Positions 35,406-44,102 of a DNA stretch of 45,656 nt are shown here, piece after piece. Positions within the stretch are counted from its first letter, which is position 1. Every line of letters starts with the position of its first letter. A program made the position numbers and the translations under genes. Source of the DNA: an uncultured Eubacteriales bacterium (GTDB taxonomy: Bacteria > Bacillota > Clostridia > Oscillospirales > Acutalibacteraceae); NCBI GenBank assembly GCA_934457115.1, contig CAKSHI010000013.1:1-45656 (forward strand). Direction: 5' to 3'. Under the pieces are notes generated by a model that made no database searches, was not told the origin of the DNA, and saw nothing but the letters and a program-made list of their open reading frames with translations.

Positions 35406-35455
35406 TGTCTCCCTCAACCGTACCAACTACTAATAAAACATAACTTTATACATAT

Positions 35456-35510
35456 GCCACTGTATTAGTACTCAGCACTAACTTTGCATTTACAGTGGCT
35501 CTTTATTTTT
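35456..35510 (+). promoter_or_regulatory. Terminator-like leader hairpin directly before crcB
   Basis: GCCACTGTA (35456-35464) pairs with TACAGTGGC (35491-35499); an inner TTAGT/ACTAA stem may form. The run TCTTTATTTTT follows, ending at the base before the GAGGTGA ribosome site of crcB. An intrinsic terminator between promoter and ribosome site looks like an attenuator. The crcB-type fluoride riboswitch core could not be recognised upstream. Confidence 0.6.
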
Positions 35511-35523
35511 GAGGTGACAACAT

Positions 35524-35889
35524 ATGATTAATTTTTTATTGGTTGCCTTTGGAGGCTTTATAGGCGCAGGAATGAGATATTTATGCAGCCAAATATCGAT
35601 TTTCAAAAGTATATCCTTCCCTATTGCTACTTTGACTATAAACTTTGTAGGTTCTTTTTTGATAGGGATAATAAGTTCAATATCACCCGGTTTTAAATTC
35701 AATTTGTTCTTTAGAGTCGGAGTATGTGGCGGATTCACAACATTCTCCACCTTTTCTCTTGAAACATTTGATATGATTGAGTCAGGTAAGATACCACTGG
35801 CCATAATCTATTCTTCATCAAGTGTTTTGCTATGTTTAATCGGTGTGCTTTTGGGAAAATCGGTATCAAAAGTATTTTTACATGCCTAG
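35524..35889 (+). CDS. crcB: Fluoride ion channel Fluc/CrcB
   Basis: Small membrane channel that exports fluoride as a dimer; 121 residues, four membrane helices. Family marks are visible: GGFIGAGMRYL near the N-terminus, LTINFVGSFLIGI (with the pore Asn) and VCGGFTTFSTFSLE, which holds the phenylalanines lining the fluoride path. ATG 35524 has GAGGTGA 6 bases upstream. Only one copy is here; some species have two tandem copies that form a heterodimer, so this one is expected to form a homodimer. A terminator-like hairpin precedes it, so leader control is likely. Confidence 0.93.
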   Translation: MINFLLVAFGGFIGAGMRYLCSQISIFKSISFPIATLTINFVGSFLIGIISSISPGFKFNLFFRVGVCGGFTTFSTFSLETFDMIESGKIPLAIIYSSSSVLLCLIGVLLGKSVSKVFLHA

Positions 35890-35929
35890 GTGCTAACACC
35901 TTGTTCCACTACCATACTTAAATAATAAG

Positions 35930-35960
35930 GGCTGTCTTACTAAACAAATGTAAGACAGCC
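35930..35960. terminator. Bidirectional terminator, crcB / surface protein
   Basis: A perfect 11-bp stem GGCTGTCTTAC/GTAAGACAGCC (35930-35940 with 35950-35960) lies between the convergent crcB and surface-protein genes. The flanking T-runs are short on both strands. Confidence 0.65.
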
Positions 35961-35973
35961 TTGTTAATATATA

Positions 35974-38900
35974 TCAATTACTATTTTTCTTTTTCTTTAA
36001 TTGAATTATAATCCTACTACCTAAAATTCCACCACTAACAAACAACAAGGCAACCCAAATTGATAAGTTTGTGGTATCTCCTGTTTGGTAATTAGATCCA
36101 CAACTACTATTTACATCATCAGCGTCTACTTGATTACTTGTATTTGCAGATGGTGAGTAGTCTTTATTGTTGTTATCCTTTGAATCCAATGCACCATTGT
36201 GATTGTTTGCATCATTAACATTTGAATTGTCATCTGAAGGACTTCTTGGACTATCAGGATTTGTGGGATCATACGGTGGATTTATCGGCTCACTCGGATT
36301 TACAGGATCATATGGAGGATTGATCGGGTCACTTGGGTCTGTAGGATCACTTGATCCACCAGCCTTAATGACACTTCCTTTTACCTTATAACCACATATT
36401 TTACATACTTTATCACCTGTATAACCATCCTCATCCTCAGTTGCAGGTTTTGCATTCTTTATTTCAAAATCATGATTTGCCTTATCAATTACTGCACCAC
36501 AACTACATTCATGCCAATGATTTTCACCATTTGATTTCCACTCACTTCCGTAATCATGTTGATGGTCCTCTTCAACAACAACTGTGATATTAAGTCTATC
36601 GCTATAATCCATACCGTCTTTATATGCTGCAATACGGAATTTCACATTTTCCGTAATAGTAATAGGCCCGGTATAAACATTTCTGCTTGCACTATTTTGG
36701 CATGGGCAAGTATCATCCGTAGTATAGTATATAGCTACACCGTCTTCTGCCGATATAGTAAGCTGAGTACCCTTCTTAACAGTAATATAATTTTCTTTAT
36801 TAGCATTCTCATCATAAACAATATTCCCAATTTGTGCAATCGGACGTTTCGGGCGATTTGCCTCCATTGTAATATTCATATTTATTGTCTTAGAAAGATT
36901 TGTTCCCGGAACATTGAATGTAATGTTTATAGATCCCGGTAAATACGTATTCATCTCGAAGACAGCCTTACCTTCGCTGTCAGTGACAGCGGTATCGGAA
37001 TTAAATGACGCAAATTCTGTATTTACAATTAACGCTTTAAGATTAATTCCTTCCATGTAGTTGCCATCTAAATCCTTAACACGTACAGTAACTTTGCGCT
37101 CGGTACCTACCTCGACAGACATCACATTTTCATAATTTAAAATAATCTGCGCCGGACGAGCAGTAACTGTTAAGTCCCCGCTGTTATAAGAAGCAAGTTC
37201 TTTATTTGCATAATTCTTTGCTCCTTCAAGAGTAAATGAAACAGTGCTACCTTTGGTAAATCCTTCTTCCCTTGTAATGTGCAAAGTCTTGGAATATTTG
37301 CCTTCTTCTATTGATTGCCAGCTTCCTGTCATACCGGATGGTAATGTAATTGGGCTCGATATATCCATATATTGATCAAATATTACTTCAATGTAATCCG
37401 GATATGCGTTTGCTGATATAACTTGAGGTAGCTTAGTTGATACCATTGCTGTCTCAAGGCCAAGTCTTGGCGGCGGTACCTCCATCCATTCGGTTTGTGT
37501 ACTTTCATATCCTTCTTTTTCGAAGCGAACCTGCCACCAACCTGCAGGAACATCCCATTTATACTCACCACTTTCATCAGTTATTTGTGTTCTTACTTGA
37601 TCATATGCCTCAGCATCCCACTCTCTTGCATTAGTTCCATTGCTGTCATCAGCACACCAAACAGTTGCTTTTACGCCTGCAAGTGTGTTTGATTTAACTG
37701 CCTCATAGACGATACCTGATGGATCGATCAATGCCTTTTTACGTGCAACCCTGCGGGATTTGCGCATAAGATCTTCCATGTCGGTGTCATCACACTTTTG
37801 ACTACGGGTTCGTGTTTGGTGATCCAACTTATCTAACAACTTTTGAATTTCGGCAGCACGCCTTGCACCTACTGTATTTGTAGCCTTATCCCAAACAGCA
37901 CCTACTACATCGCTGGCTTGAGTTTTGTCAATATAGCCTGCCGTATAAAGGACTGCACCTGCTATAGCATTTGCACCTGAACGATATGCCTCATTATCCA
38001 ATAGAAGCTGAATACTTTGCGCAGTTTGACGTTCAAACATAATTGCATTTGAACAAGGAATATTACCCGCATATCGGTTTTCATATAATCTCAATTCGTC
38101 AATATATCCTTGCATTTGTGCTGCTTGGTCGGTAAAATCTACCATTGCATCGGAATCTTGTTTGATATTGTTAAGAGAAATTAACTCTTGTGTTACTTGG
38201 AATCCCACACCTAGACCGTTTAAAAGACCTATGTTAGGATTTTTCGGGTCATCAAATTCTATATCCTTTACAAAATTATCATATGCTTCGCTCATATCGG
38301 AAATTTGGCCGTTCAAAAGTGATTGTGATATGTTTCCGTTAGCATTTCCAACATAATCTATTTGATTGCCGTCACTATCGATAAATGTAAATCCGCCTGT
38401 AACACCGCCTACTCCGCTTGCACGTGAAAGTATGCCCTTTAACTTTCTAAGAGGAGATCTCCTTGATTGTTGTTCTGTATTATTTTCTTCTGTAGTATCT
38501 TTATACGCTGTAAATTTACCTTCGTTTTCACAAACGGTAAATCCGTCTTCACGAAGTTCATCTATAGTTTTTGTGTTTTTGCTTTTTGTAACTCCTAATT
38601 CTGAGTATACTTCATCCCATGAGCTATATTCTGTAATATTTTTCTGTAGTCCAAGGCATTGTGAATACTCTTTTGCAGCCTTATCAATGGCTTTTTCAAA
38701 ATTATAAACAGCTGCTTGGCCTTTCTCTGAGAGTCCTTTAAACCATTCTCTCTTGGTTTCGGATACTCGATATTTTGCTCCAAATATATAATCTGAAGAA
38801 TTATCTATATCGTTTCCTAGCTTATCTATTGATTTTCTCAAGCTATCAACATCGTTTGATCGTTTTTGAATCCTGTCTTCAGCCTTCTTTTCAATATTTC

Positions 38901-41900
38901 CCGCAGTTGATGTATCGTAAGTGAAGTATTCGCTTGCATCCTCCCAATCTATTGCAAAGTCCTGCGGAATTTCTCCGCTTTCCCTAACTAATTCACCTGC
39001 AAAAATAAAGCGTTTGTCCTCGCTACTTGACCCATTAACTTCTTCTGTTTTTACAAGAGTCATATCGACGCTCTTTATGCTTCTGCCTAACATTTTAAAA
39101 TATGAGATAACATTTTGAGGAGCTTCCTTACCGATAAATGTAGCAGAAACAGTCCATTTTGAGTGAGCGTATGGAACTACACTATATATTGAATTGTCGC
39201 TATTGGGATCAAGAGCATTGTATATAACTGTTTTTTTATCCCCTTGATAAAAGCTCCACGTCTCAAGGTTTACAACTTTAACTGCACATGAAATCGAAGT
39301 ATCAACACTATAGTCTCCACATGTTGCTTTCAACGAGAAGCTTTGACCCATTACTGAATCCTGGGGTAACTCATAAGTTAGCTTCAATGTACCGTTTGCA
39401 TTTGTCGTTCCACGAGCGACCTCCATGCCGTCCAGTGTTAGCACTACTTCTGAATTTGGTGCCGCAGTAATTACAGCGGTATTGCCGGTCAATGAAGTTA
39501 TAGTTTTTGAATTAGTCTCTAAGAATATATTTTGAACTTTTATGCTTGCACTGCCGATTGGTGCAGTAACCTTACCAACGGTTGCAGATGCAGAAATGTT
39601 TTGTTCTCCAGCTTCGGAGAAGGACATCGTCATATAGATGAATCCCTTAGTATCCTCCGGATTAATCGTTATAATATTGCCATTTACGGTATAATCTGTT
39701 CCATTAACGAACAATTTATTTTGTGAATAGATTTGATCTAAATTTGCCCCGTTTGGCATATTTACGAAAAGTGTACCTTTTTTCTCATCCTTAAAGCTAT
39801 AGTATATTCTTAGCCTTTGGCTTTGACCTGCAACAACAATATCTTTTTCTGAAATTACACTGCAGTCTTGCTTGTTTAGAATATCTTCTACATTCGTTTT
39901 AAGTAGAGGTACTGTAATTTTTACATCCTTACTATTGTTATCTAAAACATCAAAGGTTTCTTCTGCATAATCTGTACCTTTTTTCAATCCCATAGTCTTT
40001 ATTGCTTCTATAGATGAGACAGCGGAAAAACTGTCGTTGGCATTAAAAGCAATTACACTATATTTCCCGGATTTTAACGAATTTGTAATATACAAACCAT
40101 TCTTATTTATCTCACTTTGTCCAACAAGCTTCCCATTATTGTCAAACACTAGAATGTTGTTACTTCCCGGATATTCACTTTGTGTTGTAATATTTAGTTT
40201 ACCCCAAGGAGTAAGTTTAATAGTAAACACACCATCATTACGGTTAGAAGTAGCGCTGCTGCCCGTATAACAAATATTATCTGCCTTAACTGTTAATGTA
40301 AGTTCATCCGCTTTGACAGTGTCTTTTAAAATAATGTACGGATACTGAAGTGTATAATCCGTTCCTTCTTCTAACACTGTACTTCCATCATTAAGCGTAA
40401 GTTCCAGATTCTCGAAACCGCTTACGGCTACATCTTGAGTCTCACCATTTACTTCCTTTTTAAGTTCTACTTTCATAATGTTGTTTGCGGGAATTTTGTC
40501 TTTTTCTTCAAAAGTTACTGTGCCTAAATCCCAATTTGAGGCAACCTCAGTATTTATAAAATGTTTGTCATAGTAACCTGACATTGAAACAGTAACTGTG
40601 ACCTTTGAACCTTCATTAACCGAGGCGGTGAATGTTCCGTCTTTCACTTCAGGTAATATTGCTTGTTTACTGTCGTTAATATAAAGTTCTACCTTTGCAT
40701 CGTTAGGCACTTTTCCCGACACGGTGTATGTTGTTGCGTCAAGTGCATAAAATTCATAAACCCTGCCATCACTATTATCCTTCAATGCATCATATAGAAG
40801 CTTCATCATTGATGCTTCGCCCTTAGAGTTCTTTGCATATGCGCGGATAATTACATAGTCTGAAGAATAAGTAGTAAATGGAGAGTAATACCACTTGTCA
40901 TTTAATTTTATGCCGTTATTGTAACCTGCTTCTTGAAGATTAATATCCTTATTTTTTATCTCCAATGTAATAGGATTCTCTTCAGTACTGCAATCTCCAA
41001 AGGCTCCGCAACCTATCATTGTAACACTTTCGGGAAGTACAACAGTCTTTCCTGCAAGCCCATCGCAACTATTAAATGCACATTCTTCTATTGTTTCAAC
41101 ACCGTCTGCTATATTAAGCCCGCTTATTTTACCTGAAAAGGCGTATTTTCCAATCCTTTTGACAGTTCCCGGAATATCGAGTGTCCCTTCTAATGCACAA
41201 ATACTGAAAGCACTGTCTCCAATAGTCTTCAACCCCGGTTTTATTGTAAGAGACTTTAGATTTGGTGAGTTTTGAAAAGCCTCAGCCCCAACTTCCTTAA
41301 TATTTGATGGTATCTCAACGCTTTCAAATGAACAGCCCTCAAACGCCTGTTCACCAATTGCAGTAACCCCCGGCAACTTTACTGACGCATTGTATACATC
41401 AACCGGAAGTGCAGTACAGCCACTAAATCCGGTAATTGTAGTTAATTTGCTATTTGTAGGCCAGTTAACTTCGTTAAGAGATTCGCATTTATTAAATGCA
41501 TTTTTATCAATTGTTTCAAGGCTGTCTGGGAAAGTGACTGATGTAATTGCCGTAGAATTGAACGCAAGTTCCCCAATTCTCTTAAGTGATGTGCAAATTG
41601 AAAGATCAACACTTGAAAGAACCTCACAAGCGCTAAATGCTTCATTTTCAATTGTTTCAAGGCTTTTTGGAAGTTTGACCTCTTTAAGAGCACTGTTGCT
41701 TCCAAATGCACTATTGCCAATTTCAGTAAGACTTAGTTGTGATAGATCAATATTTTGAAGTGCGCAAGCTCTAAATGCGCAATTTCCAATGCTAGTAATA
41801 GAAGATGGTAATTTCACTGATGATAAACTTTCATCCTCATTAAATACTTCATTATTAATTGCTGTTAATTCATTGCAAGATGAAAGATCTGCATTTTTAA

Positions 41901-42693
41901 GTTGCTTACATTGTATAAATGCCGCCTCACCCAAGTTTGATATTGAGGCCGGTAATTTTATAGATTCAAGTCCTGTATTACAAAATGCACTATTTCCTAT
42001 CGTATGAAGAGAAGTACATTCAGAAAAGTTTACATTCTTAAGTTTTTCACAACCATAAAATGCATTTTCGTCCATAATTTTTATCTTATTAGACAACGTT
42101 ACGGATTCAAGAGACTTATTTTCACAAAACGTTCCATTATTGATATGAATGAGCTTATCGCAATTTGAAAGATCTAAAGAAACAAGTCCGCAACCGTTAA
42201 AAGCGTTGTCACCAAGATCTTCAAGCGACTTTGGTAAAGTTACTGATGTTATGGAGCTGTCACCACTAAATACCTCTTGTCCTATTAACTTAAGTTTAGT
42301 ACATTCGCTAAAGTCTACCTTTGACAAATTTTTGCAAAGTCCAAATGCACTACCTTCGATTGTAGTAAGTGATGACGGAAATTTTACCGAAGTAAGATTC
42401 TTGTGCGAAGTAGTATCATCGCTATAAAATGCCCAAGACTTAATTGTTGTAACGGGCAAATTTTCAATTTCTGCCGGAATTTCAATTTTTTGCAGTGACT
42501 CATCGCCGCCGGTAATGATAACATGATCCCCATCAATTTCATAATCAAGCTTACCACCATCTAATTCAATAGAACCCGTGGTATTCTCGTCCCCCGCAAA
42601 TGCGGTGATCGGCAAAAGCGAAAAGGTCATACAAATTGCTAATAATAAACTTAGTATTCGTTTTGCCTTTAGTATTTTTTTAACTTTTTCCAT
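35974..42693 (-). CDS. Giant LRR (BspA-like) cell-wall surface protein
   Basis: 2239-residue exported protein. Order: signal peptide (cleavage after about Ala33, ITAFA-G); about 20 LRR_5/BspA-type repeats (about 45-580) built on IGNSAF..C..L..V.LP.S; several beta-sandwich-like segments; a charged helical, partly coiled-coil stretch near 1270-1320; a carboxypeptidase-regulatory-like domain (about 1660-1750); Ig-like and chitobiase-like beta domains (about 1750-2040); a His/Cys domain with HWHECSCG and CKICGY (about 2048-2108); an Asp-Pro-rich stalk; then NYQTGD, a membrane helix and KKKK. This end is a sortase signal with NYQTG instead of LPxTG. The frame is open 50 codons further upstream, but GGGAGG lies 9 bases before ATG 42693. 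Adhesion or host contact is likely for the family; the ligand is unknown. Confidence 0.88.
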   Translation of the reverse strand: MEKVKKILKAKRILSLLLAICMTFSLLPITAFAGDENTTGSIELDGGKLDYEIDGDHVIITGGDESLQKIEIPAEIENLPVTTIKSWAFYSDDTTSHKNLTSVKFPSSLTTIEGSAFGLCKNLSKVDFSECTKLKLIGQEVFSGDSSITSVTLPKSLEDLGDNAFNGCGLVSLDLSNCDKLIHINNGTFCENKSLESVTLSNKIKIMDENAFYGCEKLKNVNFSECTSLHTIGNSAFCNTGLESIKLPASISNLGEAAFIQCKQLKNADLSSCNELTAINNEVFNEDESLSSVKLPSSITSIGNCAFRACALQNIDLSQLSLTEIGNSAFGSNSALKEVKLPKSLETIENEAFSACEVLSSVDLSICTSLKRIGELAFNSTAITSVTFPDSLETIDKNAFNKCESLNEVNWPTNSKLTTITGFSGCTALPVDVYNASVKLPGVTAIGEQAFEGCSFESVEIPSNIKEVGAEAFQNSPNLKSLTIKPGLKTIGDSAFSICALEGTLDIPGTVKRIGKYAFSGKISGLNIADGVETIEECAFNSCDGLAGKTVVLPESVTMIGCGAFGDCSTEENPITLEIKNKDINLQEAGYNNGIKLNDKWYYSPFTTYSSDYVIIRAYAKNSKGEASMMKLLYDALKDNSDGRVYEFYALDATTYTVSGKVPNDAKVELYINDSKQAILPEVKDGTFTASVNEGSKVTVTVSMSGYYDKHFINTEVASNWDLGTVTFEEKDKIPANNIMKVELKKEVNGETQDVAVSGFENLELTLNDGSTVLEEGTDYTLQYPYIILKDTVKADELTLTVKADNICYTGSSATSNRNDGVFTIKLTPWGKLNITTQSEYPGSNNILVFDNNGKLVGQSEINKNGLYITNSLKSGKYSVIAFNANDSFSAVSSIEAIKTMGLKKGTDYAEETFDVLDNNSKDVKITVPLLKTNVEDILNKQDCSVISEKDIVVAGQSQRLRIYYSFKDEKKGTLFVNMPNGANLDQIYSQNKLFVNGTDYTVNGNIITINPEDTKGFIYMTMSFSEAGEQNISASATVGKVTAPIGSASIKVQNIFLETNSKTITSLTGNTAVITAAPNSEVVLTLDGMEVARGTTNANGTLKLTYELPQDSVMGQSFSLKATCGDYSVDTSISCAVKVVNLETWSFYQGDKKTVIYNALDPNSDNSIYSVVPYAHSKWTVSATFIGKEAPQNVISYFKMLGRSIKSVDMTLVKTEEVNGSSSEDKRFIFAGELVRESGEIPQDFAIDWEDASEYFTYDTSTAGNIEKKAEDRIQKRSNDVDSLRKSIDKLGNDIDNSSDYIFGAKYRVSETKREWFKGLSEKGQAAVYNFEKAIDKAAKEYSQCLGLQKNITEYSSWDEVYSELGVTKSKNTKTIDELREDGFTVCENEGKFTAYKDTTEENNTEQQSRRSPLRKLKGILSRASGVGGVTGGFTFIDSDGNQIDYVGNANGNISQSLLNGQISDMSEAYDNFVKDIEFDDPKNPNIGLLNGLGVGFQVTQELISLNNIKQDSDAMVDFTDQAAQMQGYIDELRLYENRYAGNIPCSNAIMFERQTAQSIQLLLDNEAYRSGANAIAGAVLYTAGYIDKTQASDVVGAVWDKATNTVGARRAAEIQKLLDKLDHQTRTRSQKCDDTDMEDLMRKSRRVARKKALIDPSGIVYEAVKSNTLAGVKATVWCADDSNGTNAREWDAEAYDQVRTQITDESGEYKWDVPAGWWQVRFEKEGYESTQTEWMEVPPPRLGLETAMVSTKLPQVISANAYPDYIEVIFDQYMDISSPITLPSGMTGSWQSIEEGKYSKTLHITREEGFTKGSTVSFTLEGAKNYANKELASYNSGDLTVTARPAQIILNYENVMSVEVGTERKVTVRVKDLDGNYMEGINLKALIVNTEFASFNSDTAVTDSEGKAVFEMNTYLPGSINITFNVPGTNLSKTINMNITMEANRPKRPIAQIGNIVYDENANKENYITVKKGTQLTISAEDGVAIYYTTDDTCPCQNSASRNVYTGPITITENVKFRIAAYKDGMDYSDRLNITVVVEEDHQHDYGSEWKSNGENHWHECSCGAVIDKANHDFEIKNAKPATEDEDGYTGDKVCKICGYKVKGSVIKAGGSSDPTDPSDPINPPYDPVNPSEPINPPYDPTNPDSPRSPSDDNSNVNDANNHNGALDSKDNNNKDYSPSANTSNQVDADDVNSSCGSNYQTGDTTNLSIWVALLFVSGGILGSRIIIQLKKKKNSN
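36266..36343 (-). repeat. 39-bp tandem repeat in the Pro-rich stalk
   Basis: Two adjacent 39-base units (36266-36304 and 36305-36343), with a third partial unit beginning at 36344. They encode the 13-residue units S-D/E-P-INPPYDP-V/T-NP of the wall-spanning stalk. Differences are mostly at third codon positions, so the protein repeat is under selection. Confidence 0.8.
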
Positions 42694-42720
42694 TTTGATA
42701 AAACCTCCCTGTCTTAACCT

Positions 42721-42763
42721 TTTTAGTAAAATAAAATCAACTACATTAACAAGTTTACTAAAA
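42721..42763 (-). promoter_or_regulatory. Inverted repeat in the leader of the surface-protein gene
   Basis: TTTTAGTAAA (42721-42730) is the exact complement of TTTACTAAAA (42754-42763), with 23 bases between. It lies about 15 bases upstream of the GGGAGG ribosome site. It could be an RNA hairpin or an operator. A TATAAT occurs further upstream on the minus strand, without a clear -35. Confidence 0.4.
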
Positions 42764-42852
42764 TTATATATTATACATGGATATAGCTCTATATAATTTC
42801 CTAAAGTGGAAATTGACAAATCGGGAAATACACATTTTCTCAACCCTAAAAC

Positions 42853-42892
42853 AAAAAAGGCATGTACCCTTAATATAAGTACATACCTTTTG
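42853..42892. terminator. Hairpin, possible second terminator
   Basis: AAAAGGCATGTAC (42855-42867) pairs with GTACATACCTTTT (42879-42891) over 13 positions; the single odd pair is A-C on one strand and G-U on the minus-strand RNA. That fits a minus-strand terminator with a T6 run. It lies upstream of the surface-protein gene. Confidence 0.5.
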
Positions 42893-43083
42893 TTCTATTG
42901 TTTTTTTATTTTCACGATAAACTTCTCTATATTCTCCTTATATACTTGACAGAATCAAAATTTAAGATCTCGTCCTTGAGTCGATTGTTGTTACACGCAA
43001 TAGGGAACGGAAACTTATCAATATCAAAGCGGGTTTTAACTTCCTAATCATTAATCTCATAAAATTTATCATAGAATTATATA
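42893..43083. other. Intergenic stretch, possible decayed coding remnant
   Basis: No gene is recognised. On the minus strand, about 43038-42925, a frame of 38 codons without an ATG has protein-like composition (VKTRFDIDKFPFPIACN...), bounded by stops. I cannot link it to a family. It may be a gene relic or chance. Confidence 0.25.
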
Positions 43084-43119
43084 AAAAACGTTGCCTCTAA
43101 AAAGAGTGCAACGCTTTTT
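43084..43119 (-). terminator. Terminator of the XRE / membrane-protein operon
   Basis: CGTTGCCTCT (43089-43098) pairs with AGAG and GCAACG (43103-43113) with one bulged base. On the minus strand the stem is followed by TTTTTT. It lies about 60 bases after the last stop of the operon. Confidence 0.8.
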
Positions 43120-43179
43120 GGGTTAGTCCATTTTCTATTTTTAAATAGTTATATTTCCCTTTATGTATTAATAAGTATA

Positions 43180-43602
43180 CTAATTGGATTTTTTATTTTT
43201 ATAAAATAGCAAAATATATGAAACAGCATCAAGTATAACAATTCCACCCAATGCAAAGTTTACCCAATTTGGTACATCTGCACGACCTACTACTACCGCA
43301 AGGATAACTACAGCAGCTGAGGTTATCCTATTTACTTGTGAGCCTGTTTTATATCTTATAAACTTATTACGTTCATCATTTTCCTCAATGGATTTTATCT
43401 TTGCGAACTTAGGGTTTTTAATATAGTAAATATTTGCAATTCCTACTGCCGATAGCCCTGCGCCGCCCCCTAATATAAGCCCTGCATAGGGTGTAAAGGT
43501 CCTGTCACACAAAGCTTGTTGAAATACTAAATACATTCCAAACAGCATAACTAATGCTCCCATTATCACAAGTACATAATTTAACCTAATTTTCTTAAAC
43601 AT
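43180..43602 (-). CDS. Four-helix membrane protein, DUF2178-like (copy 2)
   Basis: 140 residues with four predicted membrane helices (about 8-26, 36-56, 94-110, 114-133). Between helices 2 and 3 lies a polar loop with ENDERNKFIRYKTGSQ, a motif I associate with DUF2178-like proteins often encoded beside XRE regulators. It is a clear paralogue of the next gene upstream (similar length, same loop). GGAGT lies 8 bases before ATG 43602. Its leader carries a copy of the 3' end of the XRE gene, a duplication scar. Function unknown. Confidence 0.65.
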   Translation of the reverse strand: MFKKIRLNYVLVIMGALVMLFGMYLVFQQALCDRTFTPYAGLILGGGAGLSAVGIANIYYIKNPKFAKIKSIEENDERNKFIRYKTGSQVNRITSAAVVILAVVVGRADVPNWVNFALGGIVILDAVSYILLFYKNKKSN

Positions 43603-43635
43603 AAAATCTTACTCCTCATAAATATCTCTTCAATT
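43597..43635 (-). repeat. Duplicated tail of the XRE gene upstream of copy 2
   Basis: The 39 bases at 43597-43635 match 44091-44133, apart from a 4-base deletion (TAAA) that breaks the old reading frame. In the second location the segment is the last codons of the XRE gene plus the ribosome site and start of copy 1. Confidence 0.85.
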
Positions 43636-43682
43636 TTTCAAATAACTCGACAAAATACTTCTATTTAATAATAAAACTAATT

Positions 43683-44096
43683 TTACTTATAATTTTTATT
43701 GAATAATAAAACATATAAAATAATATTAGAAACCATAATTCCTGCCAATAACAATATAAACCAAGACGGTGCTCCTAGTCCCACACTAGCTATCATTATA
43801 ATAACTAAAGCATATGTATCAATAGTATAAATTTGTGATTCTGTTTTATATTTTATCAACTTATTACGTTCATCATTCATGGCAATATTTTTCTCTTTTG
43901 CTAACTCGGGATTCTTCTTAGCGTACCAATTTTCAAAGATATTTGCAAAACTTATACCAAATAATGCTGCGCCGATCCCTAATATAAACCCTGCATAAAT
44001 AAACAAAGGATTCTTAATCATTAAATATACTCCAACTAGCGTGGTCAATAATCCCATTAACATACCAGCATAACTCATTTTTCTCTTATTAAACAT
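43683..44096 (-). CDS. Four-helix membrane protein, DUF2178-like (copy 1)
   Basis: 137 residues, four hydrophobic helices, and the conserved loop NDERNKLIKYKTESQ after helix 2. Its start lies 6 bases after the stop of the XRE gene, and its GGAGT ribosome site is inside the end of that gene, so it is cotranscribed and probably translationally coupled with the regulator. The function of such XRE plus membrane-protein pairs is not established; the membrane protein might sense a membrane signal or modulate the regulator, which is speculation. Confidence 0.65.
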   Translation of the reverse strand: MFNKRKMSYAGMLMGLLTTLVGVYLMIKNPLFIYAGFILGIGAALFGISFANIFENWYAKKNPELAKEKNIAMNDERNKLIKYKTESQIYTIDTYALVIIMIASVGLGAPSWFILLLAGIMVSNIILYVLLFNKNYK

Positions 44097-44102
44097 AAAA
44101 TC

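Noticed and set aside
35220..35524. Fluoride (crcB) riboswitch
   Set aside because: Only the terminator-like end is visible. I could not place the conserved aptamer core, so I report the hairpin but not the riboswitch.
35974..36150. LPxTG anchor
   Set aside because: No LPxTG is present; the motif in that position is NYQTG.
41390..41758. 122-codon frame opposite the LRR region
   Set aside because: Its regularity mirrors the LRR repeats on the other strand; no start signal or independent family resemblance.
42694..42843. 50-codon N-terminal extension of the surface protein
   Set aside because: It would put a signal peptide in the interior; the GGGAGG site and signal peptide both support ATG 42693.
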